Shown here piece after piece: positions 31,670-43,951 of a DNA stretch of 64,000 nt. Where the stretch lies: positions 190,598,559 to 190,662,558 of the forward strand of contig NC_053391.1 of assembly GCF_905171765.1 (NCBI RefSeq). Direction: 5' to 3'. The first letter of the stretch is position 1. Every line of letters starts with the position of its first letter. The notes beneath the pieces are model-generated. The model ran no database searches. It was not told the origin of the DNA and was given only the letters and a program-made list of their open reading frames with translations. The position numbers were made by a program, and so were the translations under genes. This stretch comes from Bufo bufo. Taxonomy: Eukaryota; Chordata; Amphibia; Anura; Bufonidae.

Positions 31670-33560
31670 TTCCAGACTGGGCCATTTACCCCCTTCCTGA
31701 CCAGGCCTAATTTTGCAAATCTGACATATCTCACTTTATGTGGTAATAACTTTGGAACGCTTTTACTTATCCAAGCCATTCAGAGATTGTTTACTTGTCA
31801 CAAATTGTACTTCATGTTAATGGTACATTTGAGTCAATATGTTTTACCTTTATTTATAAAAAAATCCAAAAGTTAACGAAAATGTGAAAAAATTCACTGT
31901 TTTCTAAATTTGAAACTCTCTGCTTTTAAGACAGATAGTGATGCCGTATAAAATATTCATTAATTAACATTCTCCATATATCTACTTTATGTGGTTCATA
32001 TATCTACATTTTGGTCATGCCATTTTTTTTTTTTAGGACGTTAGAAGGTTTAGAATTTTTTAAGAAATTTTTTAAATTTGTAAGAAAATTTCCAAAGTCG
32101 ACTTTTTTAAGGACCAGTTCATTTCTGAAGTCACTTTGTGGGGCTTACATAGTAGAAAGCCCACCCCCTCATAAATGACCCCATTGTAGAAACTACACCC
32201 CTCAAGTTACTCAAAACTGATTTTACAAACTTTGTTAACCCTTTAGGTGTTCCACAAGAATTAAAGGAAAATGGAGATGAAATTTCAAAATTTCACTTTT
32301 TTGGCAGATTTTAATCTATTTTTCCAGTAACAAAGCAAGGGTTAACAGCCAAACAAAACTCAATATTTATTGCCCTGATTCTGTAGTTTACAGAAACACT
32401 CCATATGTTGTCGTAAACTGCTGTACGGGCACATGTCAGGGCGCAAAAGGAAAGGAACGCCATATGGTTTTTGGAGGGCAAATTTCACTGGCATAATTTT
32501 TAGTTGCCACATTTGAAGACCCCCCTGATGCACCCCTAGAGTAGAAACTCCCCAAAAATTACCCCATTTTGGAAACTTGATTGAAAGTATTTTGGGGTGC
32601 ATATGACTTTTTGATTGCTTGCTATTACACTTTTTGTGATGTAAGGTGACAAAAATGGCTTTTTTGACACCGTTTTTATTTTTCAGGGGTTAGGTCATGT
32701 GATATTTTATATTTATAGAGCAGGTCGTTTCGGATGTGGCAATACCTAATATGTATACTTTTTTTTATTCATTTAAGTTTTACACAATAATATCATTTTT
32801 GAAACAAAAAAAAATCATGTTTTAGTGTCTCCATAGTCTAAGAGCCATATTTTTTTTTTTTTTTTGAGTGATTGTCTTAGGTAGGAGCTCATTTTTTGCT
32901 GGATGAGGTGATGGCTAGATTGGTACTATTTTGGGGGCATACGCCTTTTTGATGGCTTGGTGTTGTACTTTTAGTGATGTAAGGTGACATAAAAAATTTT
33001 TTTTAGCACCGTTTTTATTTTATTGACAGTGTTAACCTTAGGGGTTAGTTTATGTGATATTTTTATAAAGCCGGTTGATACGGACGTGGCGATACCTAAT
33101 ATGTCTACCTTTCTTTTTTTCCCATTTTTTTTACAATTTTTTTTTTTACTTTAATTTGGGAAAAGGATGCTTTTTTTTTTACTTGAAACTAATTTTTTTT
33201 TGTAAAACTTTATTTTTGTAACTTTTTTTAACTTTATTTTTTGTCCCACTCTGGGACTTCAACTTTTGAGGGTCTGATCACCTTTACAATGCATCACAAT
33301 ACTTCTGTATTGTGATGCATTGGCTGTAAGTGTATTACTCAATGTAATACACTTACAGCCTGATTCCTGTGAGATCCAGGGGGCTGGATCTCACAGGCTA
33401 TCACGGAAGGCATCCACAATTGGGCTTCCTTCCCTGCCATTGGGTCCCCGTCACAGCAGCGCAGGGACCCGATGGCCACACCGCACCCGGCACGATCCAG
33501 CACGTGCCACAGTCAGAGCTGACCATGGCAGTGAGAGGGTTAATGCGCCGGCATCAGTGT
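31670..33560 (-). repeat. Hairpin-rich dispersed repeat, copy 2 (inverse orientation)
   Basis: The inverse of the family at 25608-27500: GATGTAAGGTGACA, CATGTGATATTT and CGATACCTAATATG recur in the 32600-33100 part. The right part (33280-33560) is the hairpin block. It begins near TTAACTACTTCCAGAC at 31670 and ends near a GGGTTAATG at about 33540. Non-coding. Confidence 0.6.
33287..33397. repeat. Three consecutive perfect-stem hairpins
   Basis: 33287-33322 has 16-bp arms (CAATGCATCACAATAC) and a 4-base loop. 33323-33359 has 15-bp arms (GCTGTAAGTGTATTA) and a 7-base loop. 33366-33397 has 13-bp arms (CCTGTGAGATCCA) and a 6-base loop. The first two are directly adjacent. Weaker versions lie at 26465-26530 in copy 1. 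Confidence 0.95.
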
Positions 33561-35249
33561 TTTCACCTATGCCAGCGCATACAGCAGGGCTCTGGCTATC
33601 AGTGACTGCTAGCTTCCTGTACATCTGAGTTGTCAGAAACTTAATGCATTTGCTTTGGTCCATTAACAGAGAAATCCAAAGAGATTTTTGTGAGCATGTT
33701 AGTCTTTTGTAGATGCTAGAGACATGTTTCTTTTGACTATTCTGCCACCGAGGTACGTGAGAGAATTCTCTTAGTGTGAGTGTCAATATCGTCTCACAAG
33801 CAATGGAAGATAGTGAACTCGCTATACTCCTTTTCCTAGAGACACCTGTCGCATTTTGCATTCCAGTGAGGGAGATGCAATGGATATGCCTTTAGATAAT
33901 TTATTGAATGTGTCTTGAGAAATTATGATGGAGAGAGGATTTATCATTGATCTCTATCTCTGTGATACATGTCTGACAAACAGGAACAGACTGAGGGATA
34001 CAGGGTGTGAGCTCACAGAAGAGGAGGAGTTACAAGTGAATATCATGGAAATCACAGCATAGATAACTTATATAAAACCAACTATAATAATGGCAACTAG
34101 ATGGCAGCAAAGTATACAAAGTATGGTGGTTAACAAATATACATATGTAACATATATAACATAATATACAGTATTTAACACAGAATGCAGTTAAATGAAT
34201 TGTAGTTGAAAACCATTAGCTGGGACAGTACAGCTCCCACCCCAGGCAGCTCTGTAAGTGGAAGCAACAAGTCCTGCTCACATTCTAGGAAAGGCTGCTT
34301 GCAGCCATTTTAAATCATTCCTGAAGAACCCCTTTAAAGGGAACCTGACAGCAGATTGTCTCCCTAATTAGGTACAGAGGTTTACAGACTTCTCCTTATT
34401 TTTGGATAGTGAAAGACATTTCCCCCCATGCTTAGCCCTTTTTAAATCTATGTTTACTGTGATATTCTGCAGCATTTCAGAGTAAAAGTACTCTTTGGAG
34501 ATGAGCAAATATATTTAAATTTGACCAAATTGACCATCTGATTCTCTGTCCGTCTCTTTTTCCAAAAATTCAGTTCTAATTCTGATTCTATAAAATTGAT
34601 TTAATCCTCCTTGTGCTTATACACCTTTAATAGCTGTTGGGTGACAGCTCTCTTTCCTAACTCCCTCATATACACATTTGGCTCGGCTGAGTATATATGT
34701 GTTTTCAATGTGTGTAGAGAAAGCCAATGCCAGTCTATCACCCAGGAGAACAAAAGGTAAGGTTTATCTGTCTGGAAACAGTCTGTCAGGGAACAGTCAG
34801 AAGCCTCCCCCTACAAATTAGGTTGTTCAGATACCGAAGTGGCCAGCTGACAATAATCTAATTTGCATGGGAGCTTCATAACATAATCCTTTGCAATAAA
34901 GGAGAATTTCTACCTCCCACCAATTACTAGAATAGGAAACCCTAGTTTCTTGTCCACCTAGTCGCATGACCATGGCTAGTTGGAAATTAATGGAGTGGCA
35001 GTCCAGCATGCCTTTAACGTTTATGGCACTGCTGGAAACAACACTCATTCCTCTTTCAACATTCTCTGTTACTTTCTTTCTAGCCCTCTTTTATTTTTCT
35101 ACCTTTGTTTTCCCCTTGATTCTTATGTCCACATATGTAACTACTGTAGAAATGTCATCTTCTTTTGGATTGTAAATCTGTTTTTGTAATATACAGCTAC
35201 TGAATGTATCTTATCAAAATCATGAGAATCAACGTGCATAATATGTTGA
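33561..35249. other. Intergenic DNA, little recognised
   Basis: No gene. A T2-type MITE end (CTTTAAAGGGAACCTGACAG) is at about 34332-34351 with no partner found. Several palindromic ATATAT stretches lie near 34140-34170. Confidence 0.5.
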
Positions 35250-36802
35250 TTTGTTTGCGATCAAATATTCGTGAAACGCGCGTTCGCGGCAGACCTCATT
35301 GACTTTAATGGCAGGCGAACCTGAAAAACCTTCAGCTCATATTTGCAGCCACCAAATACTTACTAGAAGTGCACAAATAACCCCACAACATGAACAGTGA
35401 CATACCAGAGGGGATACAATTCCAAAAAGTCCCACAAAAAATATGTATTTTAATCAGGGGCCATTTAAGACGCTTAAAGGGAAACTCTCAAAAATGTTCT
35501 CTGCTAGGGGCGGGAACTGGACCACTCCATCCTGTCTCTGGATGCTGCCAAAGTGTTCGACAGGGTGGAGTGGTCCATCCTGTGGCGGACCATGGCACAT
35601 TTTCGATTGGGGACTACTTTTATCGCAATGACTCAACTGTTATATACTCAACCAATAGCCCGAGTTAATATTGATGGGGTTAATATCTCCATTATTGAGC
35701 TTCAACGTGGCACGAGACAGGGATGTCCCCTCTCTCCCCTATTATTTGCGCTATTTATGGAGCCGTTGGCTTGTAGGATTCGTTTGAATGGTCAGATTCG
35801 GGGGTTCGGGGTAGCGGGAGAGAGTGACAAAATCAGGCTCTATGCAGATGATGTTATACTCTTTTTGGATCAGGGCTGGAAAGCTGTCCCCTATGTTATG
35901 CAGGTGATAGAGGAGTTTAGTCAACTGTCTGGTTATTTAATCAACTGGGCTAAGTCCTCACTCCTCCCACTAAATCGAAATGCCCCCGAAGGTAGCTCCT
36001 GGGTCCGGATATTATCTTTGGATGACTCTCTGGACTATCTGGGGATAAAGATAGGTGTCCCTATAGGTAGATTTTATAAGTTAAATCTTTCCCCGGTAAT
36101 GGACAAAGTAAAGGGGAAAATTAGAGCCTGGCAAAAATTGTTAATATCGCAATCTGATCGACTGGCATTAGTAAAAATGATCATACTACCTCTGGTTTTG
36201 TATCCGATCTGTGCCTCCCCCATCTGAATAGAGGATGCTTTTTTTTATAGATTGGAAGATTTAATAAATTACCTAATTTGGGGTAGGAAGAGGGTCCGAA
36301 TAAAGCAGAGGTATCTGTGGCTGGCTGAGTCAGAAGGGGGACTATCACTTCCTTTTTTTCAAGGGTATTTTTTTTCTGCGCAGTTAGAAAGATGTTCTAA
36401 TTTTAAAGAGAATGCACTTGGGCAGTATCTAACTAGGGTAACAGGTAGGTCACTTGATAATATTTTTATGCACTTAGAAACAGCACAGTTTGGAGCTTTG
36501 GACACTAGATGTTTAATCCCGAGAACTCTGCAGAGGGTTTGGGATATATTGAAAACGACTTTGGAGGTGTCACATGTTTTTCATTTTACCCCGTTGTGGG
36601 AGAATCAGAATTTATTGGAATTTTTGAAAATAACTGATCACACTTATTGGAGTTGTAGGGGAATCACTAGAGTGGCACATTTGTTTGTTGCAGATCGTTT
36701 TAAAGTCTTAGGGGACTTTAATTTCACAAACATATCTTTCTTAGACCAATTTATGTATGCACGTTTAAAACATGCATACGAAGCTACATTTAATAAAACA
36801 TA

Positions 36803-37739
36803 CAGTACAGACCAAAAGTTTGGACACACCTTCTCATTCAAAGAGTTTTCTTTATTTTCATGACTATGAAAATTGTAGATTCACACTGAAGGCATCAAAA
36901 CTATGAATTAACACATGTGGAATTATATACATAACAAACAAGTGTGAAACAACAGAAAATATATCATATTCTAGGTTCTTCAAAGTAGCCACCTTTTGCT
37001 TTGATTACTGTTTGCACACTCTTGGCATTCTCTTGATGAGCTTCAAGAGGTAGTCCCCTGAAATGGTTTTCACTTCACAGGTGTGCCCTGTCAGGTTTAA
37101 TAAGTGGTATTTCTTGCCTTATAAATGGGGTTGGGACCATCAGTGGCGTTGAGGAGAAGTCAGGTGGATACACAGCTGATAGTCCTACTGAATAGACTGT
37201 TAGAATTGGTATTATGGCAAGAAAAAAGCAGCTAAGTAAAGAAAAACAAGTGGCCATCATTACTTTAAGAAATGAAGGTCAGTCAGTCAGCTGAAAAATT
37301 GGGAAAACTTTGAAAGTAATGGCTATTTGACCATGAAGGAGAGTGATGGGGTGCTGCGCCAGATGACCTGGCCTCCACAGTCACCGGACCTGAACCCAAT
37401 CGAGATGGTTTGGGGTGATCTGGACCGCAGAGTGAAGGCAAAAGGGCCAACAAGTGCTAAGCATCTCTGGGAACTCCTTCAAGACTGTTGGAAGACCATT
37501 TCAGGGGACTACCTCTTGAAGCTCATCAAGAGAATGCCAAGAGTGTGCAAAGCAGTAATCAAAGCAAAAGGTGGCTACTTTGAAGAACCTAGAATATGAC
37601 ATATTTTCAGTTGTTTCACACTTGTTTGTTATGTATATAATTCCACATGTGTTAATTCATAGTTTTGATGCCTTCATAGTCATGAAAATAAAGAAAACTT
37701 TTTGAATGAGAAGGTGTGTCCAAACTTTGGTCTGTACTG
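36803..37739 (+). mobile_element. Tc1 DD38E-like deletion derivative B (937 bp)
   Basis: Ends CAGTACAGACCAAAAG and its inverse, with TA on both sides (36801-36802 and 37740-37741). Same family as 11906-12786 but on the plus strand and with a different internal break. The N-terminal codons (from about 37214) read about 36 residues, then pass directly to the C-terminal part from MTMKESDG. The left terminal repeat contains an inverted copy of the last coding stretch, so the terminal repeat overlaps the gene's 3' end. Confidence 0.9.
37214..37599 (+). pseudogene. Internally deleted Tc1 transposase
   Basis: The start codon region gives a Met-Ala-Arg-Lys-type N-terminus with KEKQVAIITLRNEG, then a stop. 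The C-terminal part (37327-37599) reads MTMKESDGVLRQMTWPPQS, DLNPIEMVWGDL and ends GGYFEEPRI. The central region with the first two catalytic Asp residues is deleted. It cannot encode an enzyme but may still be moved in trans. Confidence 0.85.
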
Positions 37740-38297
37740 TATATGATTACTCAACAACATTCATTTTTTGACTATTGTTTTTCTAGCTTAGGGAAAAAGA
37801 TTAAAATGGCACAGATTTATTCGAAAATGCGAGATTCACTGTCCAGGTTGATTTCTTTTTAAAGTATACATAAATGAGAGCAGGAACTGAAAACCTCCCC
37901 CCTCCCCTGGCCAAAGATTTTCAAAAATATGAAAAATGGGGTACGAGGGGGGGTATGGGGTTCGGGCTACCAGCGACAGCAGCCAAGGGAGGGGGGGGAT
38001 AGTTGGGATTAAAGGTATTAGGCTTGAATTTACAGAGCTGGATTTAACGTTAATGTCTGTCATGATGTTAAAATTATAGTAATATCTCTTTTATATGTGT
38101 ATAAGCCTTTTTTGTGTTTCTTTTTCCCCCGCTCTGTTTAAAAGTTTTGTAATTACTACTGAAGAAAATAAAATATTTATAAAAAAACAAGAATAAAAAA
38201 TAAATAAATAAAATGTTCCCTGCTGGAGCCTAGAAATTTTTTTATTTTAGGCCACGGGAGTACAGGCCCCAATTATTATTATTATTATTATGTTCCT

Positions 38298-38940
38298 GGA
38301 GGTACATTAGGCGGTCACTGGATAACAATTTTACTGTAGACCAGTACAAGCCCCAAAAAATAGGCATTCACCTGTCAGAAAAGAACAAGTGATTATGTGG
38401 CTGGAGGTATATTAGACGGGCACTAGATAACAATTTTACTGTAGGCCAGTACAGGCCCCAAAAATTAGGCATTCACCTGACAGAAAAGAACAAGTGATTA
38501 TGTGGCTGGAGGTATATCGGATGGACACTGGATAACTATTTGTGTAGGCCAGTACAGGCCCCAGAAATAAGGCATTCACCTGACAGAAAAGAACAAGTGA
38601 TTAGGTGGCTGGAGGTATATTAGATGGACACTGGATAACTATTTTACTGTAGGCCAGTACAGGCCCCAAAAATTAGGTATTCACCTGACAGAAAAGAACA
38701 AGTGATTATGTGTCTGAAGGTACATTAGGCGGTCACTGAATAACAATTTTACTGTAGGCCAGTGAAGTATAGGCCCCAAAAATTAGGCATTCACCTGACA
38801 GAAAAGAACAAGTGATTATGTGACCGGAGGTATATTAGATGGACACTGAATAACTATTTTACTGTAGGCCAGAACAGGTCCCAAAAATTAGGCATTCACC
38901 TGACAGAAAAGAACAAGTGATTATGTGGCTGGAGGTACAT
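38298..38940. repeat. 105-bp tandem repeat, six units
   Basis: Units start GGAGGTACATTAGGCGGTCA at 38298, 38403, 38509, 38611, 38716 and 38826, with a partial one at 38931. Spacing is 102-110 bp. Each carries TACAGGCCCCAAAAATTAGG and CACCTGACAGAAAAGAACAA. A degenerate further unit lies at about 38240-38290. The array ends exactly where the hAT coding sequence stops. Confidence 0.92.
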
Positions 38941-39451
38941 TAACCGGCCGTTAATCCCATGTAGTCGGACATCTGTTGGTCTAGGCGTTCCCTGAGGCTG
39001 GATCCAGAGGGCGCCTGTCGATGGGTTGGCTGCAAGAATGATCTCATATCCGAAGGGACCAACACATCTTCAAACCGCCCTCTTCTTGCAGGCACGGTAC
39101 GATTGGTACCCACACTTGTTTCACAGTGGGTGGAAATTCCTCTGCCAGGGCCCACAACAGCAGAATGCTGCATCTCTTGCAGAAAGGCCTGGAAATGCTG
39201 CATTTTGACAGCCCTCTGTGATGCTGGTAACATGTCCGCCATTTTGTGTTTGTATCGGGGGTCTAAGTACGTTGCCACCCAGTACTGGTCCTTGCCCTTT
39301 ATGCTTTTTATACGGGGGTCCTTGTTTAAACACTAAAGCATGAAGGCCCCCATTTGCACTAAATTGGAAGCGGTGGAGAGGCCTGGCTCCTACTCATCGC
39401 CCAGGAGAATGTCGTCTTCGGTTTCCTCCCCCCAGCCACGGACAACACCAG

Positions 39452-39467
39452 GGATCCCCAAAAAGTT
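39452..39467. repeat. Target-site duplication, left copy
   Basis: GGATCCCCAAAAAGTT, identical to 45866-45881. Confidence 0.97.
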
Positions 39468-40129
39468 TTTTTTTTTTGTAAATTCTTTATTTTTGAAAAA
39501 TTTGCAATAAGTAACAAACATGGAATGACCGTTACAGTAAAGTATGTCACATAAGATGCATGTAATGTCGAAATCACGGATAAGTATCCACAAATAACTC
39601 GGTTGACATATACATATTTCTAGGTACAGTACAAAAATGTATGTAGTATAAGGAATAGGACACGAGAAATAAGGATATATATACTATTTACCCAAAGACC
39701 AATTTCTGTAAGGCAATGGTGCGAATCTGGGTATAGACTATGACTTGATCATACTGAGCACTTCTCGTGATTAGCTTACAGAAAATAGCCGGACGGTCAA
39801 TTCCAGAACATAACATAGAAAACTAGTTAACAAAACCTGTGGGTAGTTTCAGTCTAAAGATATAAGTCATGGGAGCAAGCTTGTACCATAACTATAAAGT
39901 AGATTACAGATACAAGCGACATAGGTCACAATAAAGTGCGTTTGTTGAAGCATGTGTGGACATGAGTGTGTCACTAAACGTAAAACTTTGAGGCGGTAGA
40001 AAGGTGTGTTCCATTATGTACAAATTCTTGTAGGTCTAAACATGTACTATTTCTTGTAAGTCTAAACACCTAGTCAGCGAGTGGATGTAAGTTGATGTTC
40101 TCTAATAATAATAAAAGAGAGTGATATAA

Positions 40130-43100
40130 CTAGCTATGCTTCTTGTAAAAATTCAACCATGGTTGCCACGTATTCAGAAAATTTTTCCTACTTCCCCTTT
40201 CCCAACCCACCATTTCTTCCATGAGACAAATCTGGTGTACTTTCTCTAACCATTCTTTAATGGTGGGTGGATCAGTATTTTTCCACTTGGTGGGAACAAC
40301 AAATTTTGCTGCTCCTATCATATGCGTGATCAGGTTATTGGGGGAAGGCTTGAAACCTGCATGTGGCAGCCACAGAAGTATGAGAGCTGGCGCTAAAGAG
40401 ATACGGGAATCACAGACTCTGTTAATAATTTGTTTCACTTCTGTCCAGAAGTTGGTCATAGCTTTACAGAACCACCAGATGTGCGAAATGGTTCCGCATT
40501 CTTCTTGACAGCGCCAACACTTATCTGAGGGTGACAAGTGGGCTCTATACAGAAAATCTGGTGTTCTGTACCATCTAGATATAATTTTAAAGGAATTCTC
40601 CTGGATACGGATGCACCTCGATAATTCATGGGAGTGCTTTAAAATTACATTGGCTTCCTCATCTGAGAGAGATATCTGCAGTTCTTGCTCTTAAGTATGT
40701 GGGTTTCTCCCTTGAGGAGTTAAATATAAGTTGGGAGTATAGCTTGGAGAGGGTTTTTGTGGGGGGGGGTGGGTAGCAGAATGTAATTTTTGAGCCAAGT
40801 GGGGTCATCATGGGGTTTCGCATGTAATTTCCTATACTTTTTGCAGCTAAGTTCCAGATCTAATTCAACTAGTCTGGAACGCTGAGACTCTGGTATATAA
40901 GCATGAACCTTTTTCAGGAACTCTTGGAGGTTTTCGGCCTTAACTAGGTCGGAAATTTTAAGGTCTGAAAGATATGACCAGGCTCTATGAAAGTCACTTC
41001 CCCCTTTGTTAAGATAGTATGGGAGGACGGATAAAGGAGCTACGGGAGATAATTTGTTAGAAGACATTGATAGGGTTTCTGAGCTGTTACAAAATTGGAG
41101 CATGCAGTACGTTAAGGCACTAAGAGGGTTATTTTTCTTTTTTTTGGTTGGAGAAAGGACCCATAAGTTGTAAGTGGCGTCCTCTCCCAACAGAGCTTTT
41201 TCCAGTGCTACATGTAGTGCACCGTTAAGGGGTCTAGCTAATTCAATCCATATCTCTAACTGAATGGCATGTAGATAGGTTTTAAGATCAGGTAAGGATA
41301 ATCCTCCTCTATTTGTTTTCCTAATAAGTAAGGGATATGCTAGTCGTGGTTTTTTATTAGACCAGAGAAAATTGCTGAAGAGAACCCGGAAATTAGATAG
41401 AAACCTATTTGCTAGTGGAATGGGTAAACATCTTAGAGTATATAGGATCTGCGGGAGGACATAGGTAGCAAGCAGGTTTTTCCTACCCAACCATGAAAGG
41501 AAAGGTAGCTTGATAGAGGCCAGGAAGGTTTTGATTTTACTAAATAAGGGGACATAGTTAAGCCTAAACAGATGTAATGGGTTAGCCGGAATCATGATTC
41601 CCAAATGTTTAATGGCTTCTTTCGGCCATTGGAAGGAGGTGTGCTTTTTAACTTCTATCATATGTTTATTCGGGGCTGAGATATTGAGTATCTCAGATTT
41701 GTCATAATTGACCTTAAAATTGGAGATTTCTCTGAATTCCGTGAAAATTTTAGTCACCTCTGGGATTGCAACTGCTGGGTTCGTAATAAAGAGAAGCAGG
41801 TCATCTGCAAAGGCTGCTAAAGAATGAGTTTTCCCCTCAACTTGGAGCCCCTTAATAATCTCAGAGGTTCTTAATTTTCAAAGGAGTAGTTCAAGGGTCA
41901 AAATGAACAGAGCTGGAGAGAGAGGGCAGCCCTGCCTCGTTCCGTTGGATATATTGAAGGGTGGAGATAAGGTGCCATTGATAAGGACTCTAGCTGAGGG
42001 TTTTGAGTAAAGCGAAAAAAATGGCAGAAATAAACAAGGGTGGAAAACCAAAATGGCGCAAGGCACTGTCAATGAAAATCCAATTGACCCTGTCAAATGC
42101 TTTTTCAGCATCGGTACCTAACAGGGTCAATGGGATCTTGTGTTTTTTCGCGTAGTATATGGCGTGCAAGACTCTACTAACATTATGCTTGCCCTCACGT
42201 CCCTTCACAAAACCTACTTGTTCCTCGCCAATCAGTTTGGGGAGAAGCTTTGCTATTCTATGGCTCAGGAGTTTGGCCCATAATTTAACATCTACGTTAA
42301 GTAGGGAGATTGGCCTATAGCTACTGCATTTAGCGGGGTCTTTCCCTTCTTTGGGGATAACTGTTATGTGGGCAATCAGTGATTGTGGTGGGAGGGAAGT
42401 TCCTTTTAATAGGGAATTGCATAAGTCTGCTAAATGTGGTGCCAGGGTTTTCTTGAACTTTTTGTAATATATTATAGGTAACCCATCTGGACCTGGGGAT
42501 TTCCCTGATGGAGTACTTGCTAGGGCCTCTAGTACCTCCTCTACTGTAACCGGGGATAATAATATATCTTTTTCAGTAGAATCTAGAGTCGGGACTTTAA
42601 TTGTCTCTAAAAAGGTCTTAATTTTGGCTAGTGCGTGTTCTGGGCTAATGGATTCTAAGTTGTAGAGAGAGGAGTAAAATTTAGCAAATTCTTCTGCTAT
42701 CGCCGGGGTGTTGGTGAGCTGGTGTCCCTTTTCCGACTTAATCCCCTGTATAAAGGTTTTTTCCCTTTGTCCTTTAATCATTTGTGAGAGTAGCTTAGAG
42801 CCTTTGTCACCATGCATATAGACTTTGTATTTAGCAGCCCTGAGGGCTTTGGCTGATTTAATGTTTAATAAATCCCTCAGCTGACTTCTTAGTTTAATAA
42901 GTTCCTTATAATGAGTATCTGAGGGATCTTTTTTAGAGATGTTTTCCAAAACAGAGATTTGGGTCAAAATAGAGTCTACTTGAAGTGACCTTTGTTTGTG
43001 TACCCATGTGCCTAAGGATATAAGCTCACCCCTTATGTACGCCTTATGAGCCACCCATATCATAGCCTTATCTATAAGAGGGGTACAGTTCAATTCAAGG

Positions 43101-43951
43101 AAGGTTTCAAGTTTTCCTTCTAGCTTAAGTCTGTCTCTGTCATTTTCCAGGAGGGTCTCATTAAGTCTCCATGACCATGCTTTAGGAGGTAGGCCCTTCA
43201 ACTGGAACACCAGACAGACAGGGGCGTGATCAGAAACAGTAATCTGCCTGATAGATGAGGACTTAATCCTCTCCAGGACATGGTTAGAGAGAAAAATGTA
43301 GTCAAGGCGCTGAAAAGATCTATGGACTGCTGAGAAAAATGTGAAGTCTCTGTCACTAGGATGAGCCAATCTCCAGGTGTCTGTAATTTGATGATCAGAA
43401 AGTGATTTTCGTAGTTTACGGAGTTGTGCAGAAGAGTATTTGGGGGTTCCCGAGGTGGAGTCCATGGGGTGATCCAAAGTTAGGTTCAGATCTCCTCCAA
43501 GGACCAAAATTCCCTCTCTAAAGTCTTTAAGTGATTTTAGTACCCTAATCAACCAGGGAATTTGCTTAGCGTTAGGAGCATATATGTTGACTAAGGTCAG
43601 TTTATTGCCAAAGAGCGTGCCTTTTAGAAATAAAAATCTGCTCTCCGGGTCTACGTATTGCGCCTGGATTTGGAAAGGAATATTGGCTCCAATGCCTATG
43701 GATACCCCCCTGGAAGCAGAAGAATGGGAACTATGAAACCATTTTGTGTATTGTTTAGAGAAAAGGGTTGGGATATGGTTAGGTCTGAAATGCGTCTCCT
43801 GTAGGAACAGGAGGTCTTCCCTCTCTCTCCTTAGCATCTGAAAGACCTGACTTCTTTTCTGAGGAACATTAAGCCCATTTACGTTTAGTGAAGTTACCTT
43901 CAAGGAATCCATGAAGTGTGGAAGGTTGTGTGACCGTACGAAAAGTTGCAT
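40130..43951 (-). pseudogene. LINE ORF2: endonuclease and reverse transcriptase, few lesions
   Basis: The first 653 codons are open: endonuclease with LNVNGL, LQETHF, GGDLNLTLD and SDHAPV, then reverse transcriptase with GKSPGPDGLP, YRPISLLNVD and EKAFDRVNW. One extra T near 42018 shifts the frame just before [11 protein letters not shown] and [10 protein letters not shown]. Then a TGA at 41878-41880, FADDLLLF (41800-41830), and a second shift and a TAA near 40700. The end holds a C-x2-C-x8-H-x4-C knuckle (CWRCQ...H....C) and finishes at 40130. A better start may be the ATG of MDSLKVTSLN, 12 codons in. The YADD box reads FADD. Inactive as it stands. Confidence 0.92.

Larger units (their letters stand above)
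35520..37862 (+). pseudogene. LINE ORF2 C-terminal half, split by a Tc1 insertion
   Basis: Begins at SILSLDAAKVFDRVEW and includes [13 protein letters not shown] and the YADD box (LYADDVILFL), then the thumb region. An in-frame TGA near 36224 stands where the LINE at 18454 has Trp (PAWIED). At codon Tyr near 36800 the frame is cut by the Tc1 derivative. After it the frame resumes as MITQQHSFFDYCFSS and ends at TAA 37860-37862. Joining the halves with one TA aligns residue for residue with the other LINE (ITVIQRFLSLCYN). It is a partial, non-functional gene; endonuclease and fingers are absent because of 5' truncation. Confidence 0.9.
35511..38209 (+). mobile_element. 5'-truncated LINE, itself interrupted
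   Basis: Sequence related to the LINE at 18454 starts abruptly within the reverse transcriptase at about 35511 and runs to a degenerate A-rich tail (38178-38209). The flanks share an imperfect duplication starting AAAATGTTC (35491-35511 against 38210-38230, with two to four mismatches), the expected trace of an older 5'-truncated insertion. A Tc1 derivative sits at 36803-37739. Confidence 0.85.
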
